From positions 1 to 26,639 of the forward strand of contig JBCBKP010000040.1 of NCBI GenBank assembly GCA_038521625.1: a stretch of DNA of 26,639 nt, written 5' to 3'. Under the pieces are notes generated by a model that saw only the letters and a program-made list of their open reading frames with translations, did not search any database and was not told where the DNA came from. This stretch comes from JBCBKP01 sp038521625 (GTDB lineage: Bacteria; Planctomycetota; Phycisphaerae; Phycisphaerales; UBA1924). Position 1 is the first letter of the stretch. Each line of letters begins with the position of its first letter. Below are positions 15,613 to 21,775 of the stretch, in pieces. Made by a program: the position numbers and the translations under genes.

Positions 15613-17082
15613 ATGACCGAGAACCGCCCATCGAACCTGGCCGAGCTTCGCGATTCCGGCTGGCGCAGCCGGAGCGTCAAGGACGAGCTGCGTGCCAACC
15701 TGACTCGGGCGCTCGGGTCGGGCGAGACCCTCTTCCCGGGCATCCTCGGGTTCGAAGATACGGTGATCCCGGAGATCGTCAACGCGGTCCTCGCGGGGCA
15801 CGACATGCTCTTCATGGGCGAGAAGGGTCAGGCGAAGAGCCGGCTGATGCGGGATCTGGTCCGCTTCCTCGATCCCAAGGTTCCGCATCTGGACCTGCCC
15901 GGCTGCCCGGTGCACGAGGATCCGCTGGCGCCGATCACGTCGATGGGACGGGCGGCGGTCGGGGAGCGCGAGCCGCACCACGTGCCGATCGCGTGGTGGC
16001 CGCGCGAGCAGCGCTACGCCGAGCGGCTGGCGCCCGGGACCAAGTTCGCGGACATTATCGGGGAGATCGACCCGGCGAAGATCCTCGGGATGGGGGACGA
16101 GGGCACGGGCGGTGTCTCGATGGGCTCCGAGGACGCGCTGCACTTCGGGCTGATCCCGCGGATGCACCGGGGCATCTTCGCGATGAACGAGTTGCCGGAC
16201 CTCGACGATCTGGTGCAGGTCGGGCTGTTCAACATCCTCGAGGAACGCGACGTTCAGATCCGCGGCTACCCGATCAGCTTCGACGTCGACGTGCTGGTGC
16301 TCTTCAGCGCCAACCCGCAGACGTACAACCGCTCGGGCAAGGTGATCCCGCAGCTCAAGGATCGGATCGGGGCGACGATCCAGACCCATTACCCGCGGAC
16401 GCGCGACGCGGCGATCGACATCACGGTCCAGGAGGCGGTCCGCGACGGGCTCGACCTCGGCGATCCGGAACACCCCGAGACCTTCCCGGTGCTGGTGCCT
16501 CGGTTCATGCAGGAGGTCGTCGAGCAGGTCTCGATCGCGGCGCGCCGGAGCAAGTACGTCGATCAGGACTCGGGCGTCTCGGCCCGGTTCAGCATCGCCA
16601 ACTACAAGCAGATGGTCGCCAGCGCCCGCCAGCGCGCGATCAGGCTCGGGTCCGGTGGAGAGTCGCTGCCGGCGGTGCCGCGGATCAGCGACCTCGCGCA
16701 CTTCCACGCCAGCGCCCTCGGCAAGCTCGAGCTCGACATGATGGGCACGCACCAGATGACCGAGACGCAGGTGCTCGACGCGCTGCTGGCCGAGGCGGTC
16801 GGCGTGGTCTTCGAGGAGTACGTCGACGAGCACGGCCTCGGCGAGATCGCGGAGATCTTCGCCAAGGGCGTGCGGATCGAGGTCGGCGACATGCTGCCGA
16901 GCGCCGCGTACGAGCGCGTCCTGCAGCGCGTCCCGCCGGTGTGGGAGCGGGCGTTCCGTGTCAACGCGGCTGAGAGCCCGGCGGTGCGGGCGAGCTGCGT
17001 GGAGTTTGTGCTGGCGGGGTTGTGGGCGACGGACCGCGTGAGCCGCGCGGTTCGCCACGGGCGCGTCGAGTTTGAGATCTGA
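15613..17082 (+). CDS. AAA+ ATPase, magnesium-chelatase ChlI / RavA-like
   Basis: A 489-aa AAA+ protein of the group annotated 'magnesium chelatase' in non-photosynthetic bacteria. It has a non-canonical Walker A GEKGQAKS (69-76; Ala replaces the last Gly, as in RavA-type GIAKS), a ChlI-like insertion LPGCPVHEDPLAPIT, a Walker B region RGIFAMNELPDLDDL with Asn in place of Asp, the sensor segment LFSANPQTYN and an arginine-rich sensor/finger region PQLKDRIGATIQTHYPR. The ATG at 15613 has a GAGGAAA ribosome-binding site. The VWA/MIDAS gene at 17533 is the probable partner, as ChlI-ChlD, MoxR-VWA and RavA-ViaA act in pairs, inserting metals or remodelling complexes. The target is unknown. No chlorophyll genes are present, so a true Mg-chelatase role is unlikely. 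Confidence 0.85.
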   Translation: MTENRPSNLAELRDSGWRSRSVKDELRANLTRALGSGETLFPGILGFEDTVIPEIVNAVLAGHDMLFMGEKGQAKSRLMRDLVRFLDPKVPHLDLPGCPVHEDPLAPITSMGRAAVGEREPHHVPIAWWPREQRYAERLAPGTKFADIIGEIDPAKILGMGDEGTGGVSMGSEDALHFGLIPRMHRGIFAMNELPDLDDLVQVGLFNILEERDVQIRGYPISFDVDVLVLFSANPQTYNRSGKVIPQLKDRIGATIQTHYPRTRDAAIDITVQEAVRDGLDLGDPEHPETFPVLVPRFMQEVVEQVSIAARRSKYVDQDSGVSARFSIANYKQMVASARQRAIRLGSGGESLPAVPRISDLAHFHASALGKLELDMMGTHQMTETQVLDALLAEAVGVVFEEYVDEHGLGEIAEIFAKGVRIEVGDMLPSAAYERVLQRVPPVWERAFRVNAAESPAVRASCVEFVLAGLWATDRVSRAVRHGRVEFEI

Positions 17083-17226
17083 TCCAACGAGCGGCTGAAC
17101 ACGCGTCGCCTCGATCGACTCCGCTCTTGCGCGGCGAATCCGTTCCCGGCTGAAATACCCGAGCCCGAGATCCGATTCATGTGCAAGAGGCCGGGCGATC
17201 GGTCTCGCCACACGGAGGGCTGACAC

Positions 17227-17484
17227 ATGTTCGGGTGCTGCTCAGGTTCGTGTAAGTCTCGTGTCGCGGTCGGGATCGGCATTCTCACCGCCACGGTCGT
17301 GCTCGCGGGGCTCGCCATCGCGCTCGACGACGGCGAGCGTAAGGACGGCGAGAAGGACGACGGCGACATCGTGATGTTCGCGGCGCTCGTCGCCGGGGCG
17401 TCGTCGTCGATGCCCCTGCTGATGGGCGCGAACCGAAAGGGGCGCTGCCGCAGCCGCGGCGACGACTTCGTCGCCGGCGCCTGA
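17227..17484 (+). CDS. Small Cys-rich two-helix membrane protein, hypothetical
   Basis: An 85-aa protein with an N-terminal Cys cluster (MFGCCSGSC; Cys 4, 5, 9), a first membrane helix (about 13-33), a very acidic/Lys loop (DDGERKDGEKDDGD), a second hydrophobic segment (about 49-67) and a basic tail. A GGAGGG ribosome-binding site lies upstream of the ATG. No family recognised. It sits between the AAA+ and VWA genes on the same strand, so it may belong to the same unit, but the 144-bp gap before it allows its own promoter. Confidence 0.6.
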   Translation: MFGCCSGSCKSRVAVGIGILTATVVLAGLAIALDDGERKDGEKDDGDIVMFAALVAGASSSMPLLMGANRKGRCRSRGDDFVAGA

Positions 17485-17532
17485 GGACCCGGTACCGCAT
17501 CGGGCCGGCCGGCCGCGACGTACCGTTCCGCG

Positions 17533-19269
17533 ATGACCTCGCGCCAGACGCCCGGCGGGCTGATCCACACGTATCAGGGCTACGACCCACGCAGGTTCCC
17601 GTCGCCGACCGCCCCGCCGCCGCACGTCGCCGGCGCCGCGATGGAGCACCAGCTGCTCTTCGGCGACTCGTACCGGATGAGCGAGGACGAGCTGCGCGAC
17701 GCGGTCCGGATCGACCCGAGCCAGATCGCCGGCCTCGGCCCCAGCCTGGACGCGCTGATCAAGATGCTCGAGGAACGACGCGCCAAGATCCTGGCGCGGT
17801 ACGAGACCGACTCGGCCTGGAAGGACGCCGACGCCCGTTGGACGAGAGAGGCCGAGGGGCTGCGGGCGCCGAAGGGCCTGCGCGACGATCTGAAGCGGGC
17901 GGTCAAGCAGGAGCAGATCGCGGACCTCGAGAGCCTGTGGGAGGCCGCCGAACGGCGGGCTCGCCGGGAGCCTCGCGATCCCGACGCCGACCCGTCCTTC
18001 CACGGCGCCCTGCTCCGGGCGATCGACCGGCTGGGCGACCGGATCGAGATCGAGCAGCTCGAGTCGAGGTACACCTTCACCGGCAAGGAGGGCATGACCG
18101 CCGAGCAGGCCCTCGAGGTCAAGCAGGAGCTCGAGACGATCGACCGGCTGCTCGAGCAGCTGCGCGAGGCGCAGAAGGACGCCAAGGTCGGCGTCATCGA
18201 CCTGGAAGAGCTCAAGAACTTCGTCGACGACGCCGACATCGGCCGTCTCCAGGAGTTCGGGCGTCAGATCGAAGAGTACCTCCGGGAGCAGGCCGAACTG
18301 CAAGGCCTCGAGCGGGACAACGCCGGGAACTACACGCTGACCCCCAAGGCGCACCGGCTCTTCCAGAACACGCTGCTCGACCAGATCTTCAGCGAGCTCG
18401 AGGCCGCCCGTTCCGGGCGACACCGCGGCCCGATCGAGGGCGAGGGCGTCGTCGAGCTGCCCAAGACGCGCGGCTACGAGTTCGGCGACGCCCCCACGCA
18501 CATCGACCTGCCGCAGACGGTGACCAACGCGGCGATCCGTCGCGGCGCTGGCGACGACCGGGCCGGCGTGATCGCCGAGGACATCGAGATCCACCGGACT
18601 CGGAATACACCGAAGTGCGCGACCTGTCTGCTGGTCGACATGTCGGGCTCGATGCGCCAGATGGGCCAGTACGTCGCGTGCAAGCGGATGGCGATCGCGA
18701 TGGACGGCCTGCTCCGCAGCGAGTACCCGGGCGACTTCCTTCAGACGATCGGGGTGGCGACCTTTGCCAAGGCCGTCCGCCCGGGCGACGTGCCGTCGCT
18801 TCTGCCCAAGCCGGTCACGATCCGCGACCCGGTCGTGCGCATGCGGGTGGACATGTCGGACCCGCGCGTGAGCGAGTCGATGGTGCACCCCCACTTCACC
18901 AACATCCAGCACGGCCTGAGCCTGGCGCGGCGTTGCCTGGCCGCACAGGACACGCCCAACCGGCAGATCTTCCTGATCACCGACGGGCTTCCGACGGCGC
19001 ACTTCGAGCGCGAGACGCTCTATCTGCTCTACCCGCCGGATGCCCTGACCGAAGAAGCGACAATGCGCGAGGCCCAGGCGTGCGCCCGCGACGGGATCAC
19101 GATCAATTTCTTCCTGCTGCCGAGCTGGAGCCAGACGAGCGAGGATGTCGCGTTCGCGCAGCGGATCGCCGAAAGAACGAACGGCCGAGTCCTGTTCGCG
19201 GGTGGGCAAGATCTCGACCGCTTCGTCGTGTGGGACTATGTGAACCGGCGGCGCGCGATTATCGGCTGA
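17533..19269 (+). CDS. VWA-domain (MIDAS) protein, partner of the AAA+ ATPase
   Basis: A 578-aa protein. The N-terminal two thirds is helical and charged, with coiled-coil-like stretches (about 85-270). The C-terminal von Willebrand A domain starts at about 360 with the metal-ion-dependent adhesion site DMSGS (Asp 369, Ser 371, Ser 373), followed by FLITDGLPTAH and a terminal Asp-Arg-rich helix. A KCATC pair precedes the VWA strand. No signal peptide, so cytosolic. Family knowledge: AAA+/VWA pairs assemble like ChlI-ChlD, the VWA subunit recruiting the substrate. The ATG at 17533 has no Shine-Dalgarno, but TACCGT ends exactly 6 bases upstream, suggesting a leaderless transcript. The gene converges with the dockerin-tailed gene. 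Confidence 0.85.
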   Translation: MTSRQTPGGLIHTYQGYDPRRFPSPTAPPPHVAGAAMEHQLLFGDSYRMSEDELRDAVRIDPSQIAGLGPSLDALIKMLEERRAKILARYETDSAWKDADARWTREAEGLRAPKGLRDDLKRAVKQEQIADLESLWEAAERRARREPRDPDADPSFHGALLRAIDRLGDRIEIEQLESRYTFTGKEGMTAEQALEVKQELETIDRLLEQLREAQKDAKVGVIDLEELKNFVDDADIGRLQEFGRQIEEYLREQAELQGLERDNAGNYTLTPKAHRLFQNTLLDQIFSELEAARSGRHRGPIEGEGVVELPKTRGYEFGDAPTHIDLPQTVTNAAIRRGAGDDRAGVIAEDIEIHRTRNTPKCATCLLVDMSGSMRQMGQYVACKRMAIAMDGLLRSEYPGDFLQTIGVATFAKAVRPGDVPSLLPKPVTIRDPVVRMRVDMSDPRVSESMVHPHFTNIQHGLSLARRCLAAQDTPNRQIFLITDGLPTAHFERETLYLLYPPDALTEEATMREAQACARDGITINFFLLPSWSQTSEDVAFAQRIAERTNGRVLFAGGQDLDRFVVWDYVNRRRAIIG

Positions 19270-19293
19270 CCGCACGCGGCCACCCGATCGCGC

Positions 19294-20073
19294 TCACTCG
19301 CCGCAGCCGGCGAAGAACAGGTCGACGAACGCGTTCACGTCGGCCTGGCTGACCACGTTGAACGGCGCCGCGAAAGCCGCGACCTGCGGGTCGTTCGCGA
19401 AGAACAGGTTCACGAACTCGTTCACGTCCGCCTGGCTGATCACGCCGAAAGGCGGGGCCAGGTCCGCCGGGCTGCACGGCTGCGGCTCGGGCTCGACCAG
19501 CAGGCGGATCATGTCGAGCTGGACCTCGACCTCGCTGATGATCGTGAAGTTCAGAACCGGGCGGTTCGGCCCCAGGCCGACCGCGAGCTGGTCGTTGCCC
19601 TCGTTGTCCACGATCATGCCCCTGTACTGCAGACCGAACGGATAGACCGTGCTCGGGTGGCCGAGCGTGGCGTCGGTCGCGTCGAGGCGGGCGTCGGTGT
19701 AGATCACGCCGAGGATCTCGCGCTCGAACGCCATATCGGCCCGCCGATTCACGCGGGCGGTGCCGACCGAATCGAAGTGGATCTCGATGACGTCGACGAC
19801 CGTCCCCGCGGGGATGACGCCCTCGGGCGGGAGCGGCGCGGGGACCGGGCTCGCGAAGCCATCGCCGAGGATGTCCACCTCGACCGCGGCCGCGAGCGTG
19901 TGACCCGTGCGGCTGCGCCACAGCCGGAAGTCGTCGTTGTCCTCCAGTGCCCCCTCGACGGCCGAGACGGGCGGCTGGATGATGTCGACGTTCTGCGCCG
20001 GGAATCTCAGCTGGGCCGAGGCGGTCCCCGCGGCGACGGAGGCGAGCAGAACGGCGGATCGGGCGCACGGCAT
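19294..20073 (-). CDS. Secreted protein with C-terminal GC-type dockerin-like tail
   Basis: A 259-aa exported protein. The ATG at 20073 is preceded by a good ribosome-binding site (AAGGAGA, 5-bp spacing) and begins a signal peptide ending TASAQ. The middle (about 25-195) is a beta-rich domain I do not recognise. The last 60 residues run C-SPADLAPPFGVISQADVNEFV... and repeat as ...APFNVVSQADVNAFVDLFFAGCGE. This is the duplicated D/N-rich calcium-loop pattern of the GC-type dockerin-like domain found at the ends of many planctomycete secreted proteins, bounded by the conserved Cys and the terminal GC. The tail is thought to anchor or sort proteins at the cell surface. A longer reading from 20109 is unlikely because it breaks the signal peptide. 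Confidence 0.85.
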   Translation of the reverse strand: MPCARSAVLLASVAAGTASAQLRFPAQNVDIIQPPVSAVEGALEDNDDFRLWRSRTGHTLAAAVEVDILGDGFASPVPAPLPPEGVIPAGTVVDVIEIHFDSVGTARVNRRADMAFEREILGVIYTDARLDATDATLGHPSTVYPFGLQYRGMIVDNEGNDQLAVGLGPNRPVLNFTIISEVEVQLDMIRLLVEPEPQPCSPADLAPPFGVISQADVNEFVNLFFANDPQVAAFAAPFNVVSQADVNAFVDLFFAGCGE

Positions 20074-20303
20074 GGCTGTCTCCTTGCGGCAAGTCCCCGG
20101 ATGGGGCATCGGGCGATCGAGCGACCTCGGGCGGGCCCTGGACCCGGGCCGCCCCTCAGATCCGGGCCTCTGGAACGCGGCCCGGACACGGGGAGAGCGA
20201 GGGACCCGCGCGGGGTCTCACGCGCTGGAGCGGGATTGGCATCCAAGGCCGGCCGGATCGTCCAGATCGGCTCCGGTCGGGGCCCCGGACGGCCGAATGG
20301 AGC
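20074..20303. other. Intergenic spacer, dockerin gene to tRNA promoter
   Basis: Together with the tRNA leader this is a gene-free stretch of about 300 bases. It is extremely GC-rich, with several short, overlapping GGCCCGG/CCGGGCC-type palindromic runs. I see no ORF with convincing composition, and no terminator. The leader of the minus-strand gene occupies the left 15-20 bases. Confidence 0.5.
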
Positions 20304-20331
20304 TTGACGGCCGGACGGCCGGGTCTACGCT
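20304..20331 (+). promoter_or_regulatory. Probable sigma70-type promoter of tRNA-Asn
   Basis: TTGACG (20304-20309) and TACGCT (20326-20331) are separated by 16 bases, a good -35 match with an acceptable TAnnnT -10. The predicted start would be near 20338, giving a leader of about 43 bases before the mature tRNA. Confidence 0.5.
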
Positions 20332-20380
20332 TGCAGTCGCCGCGTCCGGGTCTCGATCCGGGGGACGGCGAGACATCCGA

Positions 20381-20452
20381 TCCCCGATAGCTCAATGGTA
20401 GAGCGAGCGGCTGTTAACCGCTAGGTTGTAGGTTCGAGTCCTACTCGGGGAG
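20381..20452 (+). tRNA. tRNA-Asn (anticodon GTT)
   Basis: A complete cloverleaf of 72 bases. The acceptor stem TCCCCGA pairs with TCGGGGA over seven pairs. The D arm contains AGCTCAATGGTAGAGC, the anticodon stem AGCGG/CCGCT encloses the loop CTGTTAA with GTT at 20413-20415, and the T arm has GTAGG-TTCGAGT-CCTAC. The discriminator is G, as expected for tRNA-Asn. CCA is not encoded. It marks the left limit of a lower-GC accessory region and is a plausible integration site. Confidence 0.97.
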
Positions 20453-20457
20453 CTTGG

Positions 20458-20493
20458 CAGGCCCGTGTCCAAAGGACGCGGGCCTGTTTGTTT
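20458..20493 (+). terminator. Rho-independent terminator of tRNA-Asn
   Basis: A near-perfect 13-bp stem (20458-20470 with 20474-20486, one G-T pair) closed by an AAA loop and followed by TTTGTTT. It starts 6 bases after the tRNA, so it clearly ends the tRNA transcript. Confidence 0.9.
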
Positions 20494-20777
20494 ACTGGGG
20501 CGGGGTCGGAGCGGGCCGCTTTGGTGCGTCCGGGGCGGGGTGCGGCGCTCTCGGGTTTGACGTTGGCGAGTGGGTGGCGACCGGAACCCCCGGTTGGCCG
20601 GGCCGGTCGGGCCGAGACTCTCGGGCTCTCTGACTCTCGGTTAGCAGCGGTGCGAGGAATGGGTGCTCTTGGGCGTCAGTTTCGATGGCGAAAAGCGTGC
20701 GTTCACGTGCAAAGCACATACATCGCTGTTTGGCCGGTACCATCCATTGGGGACCGGCGACTAAGCACTCCCACCGC
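20494..20777. other. Gene-free junction between tRNA and the defence operon
   Basis: About 320 bases lie between the terminator and the DUF4007 start. The left part is GC-rich with short repeats (GACTCTCGG occurs twice, about 20 bases apart). The right part is less GC-rich. No integrase, no copy of the tRNA 3' end and no convincing ORF is visible. The inverted repeat and promoter at its right end are listed separately. Confidence 0.5.
20733..20758. repeat. Inverted repeat upstream of the defence operon (possible operator)
   Basis: GCCGGT (20733-20738) and ACCGGC (20753-20758) form 6-bp arms, extendable by two pairs with a one-base bulge, centred about 33 bases upstream of the predicted -35 box. 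It may be a regulator binding site or a small hairpin; there is no U-run, so a terminator is unlikely. Confidence 0.35.
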
Positions 20778-20806
20778 TTGAGGCTCCGGCAGCTGCGTGC
20801 TACTCT
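20778..20806 (+). promoter_or_regulatory. Probable promoter of the defence operon, leaderless
   Basis: TTGAGG (20778-20783) and TACTCT (20801-20806) have the ideal 17-base spacing. The -10 box ends 6 bases before the ATG at 20813, so transcription would begin at or next to the start codon. No Shine-Dalgarno sequence precedes that ATG, which supports a leaderless message. Confidence 0.55.
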
Positions 20807-20812
20807 GACTGG

Positions 20813-21775
20813 ATGCTTGAGCCGGCCACCATCCAGTCAGTCCGCTTCTCGGGTCACGAGAGTTTCCCACTTCGGTTCTCGTGGCTCGCAAAGGCCGTTC
20901 GTGCGTGCAGCGAAACGCACCAACAAGACGTCTTCGTACGCGATGACGCAGTCGTCATGCTCGGCGTTGGGAAGAACATGGTCCGGTCGATGCGGCATTG
21001 GGCGCTTCGCTCTGGAATGATTCAACCGGCCGATGACTCGAAGCGAGGGGGACGATACGAGCCAACCGATTTAGGCTGGTATCTATTCGGTCATGATGGC
21101 GTTGATCCATATCTGGAAGACCCGGCGACCACGTGGCTAGTGCATTGGGGCCTTTGCAGTAACCCGGAAGTGTCGCCAACCACTTGGTACTTCCTTCTCA
21201 GCCTTCTGCGCGAGCAATCGTTCACCATCCACGAATCCGTAGAGGCGCTGCTCCGATTCGCTGAGCCCGCCGGTGGCAAGCCCGCGAACCGAAACACGGT
21301 AGAACGGGACGTGCACTGCTTTGTTCGCACCTATAGCCGCTACGAGCCCGACCGCAAGATCTCCCGCGAAGAGGCGTTCGACTCTCCGCTCTCTGAATTA
21401 AATCTGATCCGACAGGCGCACGAGTCGGATCGCATTCTGATCGAGCGTAGTGAGCGGCCGACGCTTCCGCCCGCTGTCTTTGCGTTTGCATTGTTGGATT
21501 TCTGGAATCGGCAAGGAACGGAGGGTCACACACTGTCGTTCGAGCAGGTCGCCTACGGCCCCGGAGGCCCTGGACAGGTCTTCAAGCTCTCCGAGAACGC
21601 TGTGGTCGATCTCCTCGACCGCCTGCCGGATGCGACTCGCGGCGCGGTCGCGTTCGATAGCACCGCAGGCCTGCGACAGGTCCTCAAGCACAAGAGACTG
21701 CCTCAAGGATTGGCAGTGCTGACGCAGCACTACGGCGCCCACGCCGCGATGGAGGTTCGCAGTGACGCGGAGTAA
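20813..21775 (+). CDS. DUF4007 family protein (SspB-like, DNA phosphorothioation locus)
   Basis: A 320-aa protein with the DUF4007 N-terminal signature FSGHESFPLRFSWLAKA (12-28) and LGVGKNMVRSMRHWA (about 50-65), which read as helix-turn-helix/DNA-contacting segments. DUF4007 proteins regularly neighbour a PAPS-reductase-like gene and a large ATPase. I recall SspB, the nicking component of the SspABCD single-strand phosphorothioation system, as belonging here. It is the first gene of an operon: the following ATPase starts inside its 3' end. Composition and codon use are less GC-rich than in the left of the window, a sign of transfer. Family call is firm; the SspB role is inferred from context. 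Confidence 0.82.
   Translation: MLEPATIQSVRFSGHESFPLRFSWLAKAVRACSETHQQDVFVRDDAVVMLGVGKNMVRSMRHWALRSGMIQPADDSKRGGRYEPTDLGWYLFGHDGVDPYLEDPATTWLVHWGLCSNPEVSPTTWYFLLSLLREQSFTIHESVEALLRFAEPAGGKPANRNTVERDVHCFVRTYSRYEPDRKISREEAFDSPLSELNLIRQAHESDRILIERSERPTLPPAVFAFALLDFWNRQGTEGHTLSFEQVAYGPGGPGQVFKLSENAVVDLLDRLPDATRGAVAFDSTAGLRQVLKHKRLPQGLAVLTQHYGAHAAMEVRSDAE

Noticed and set aside
15613..17082. True magnesium chelatase for chlorophyll synthesis
   Set aside because: No bch/chl or haem genes nearby; the Walker motifs differ from ChlI, and such genes are common in non-photosynthetic bacteria.
15589..17226. 545-aa minus-strand open frame opposite the AAA+ gene
   Set aside because: Arg/Asp/Val/Leu-biased antisense shadow with no motif; the plus strand encodes a clear AAA+ ATPase with a ribosome-binding site.
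17242..19275. 677-aa minus-strand open frame opposite the VWA gene
   Set aside because: Antisense shadow; the plus strand has the MIDAS motif and coherent domain structure.
20494..20812. Possible CRISPR array or phage remnant after the tRNA
   Set aside because: Only one short repeat pair (GACTCTCGG twice); no regularly spaced repeats and no integrase or cas gene.
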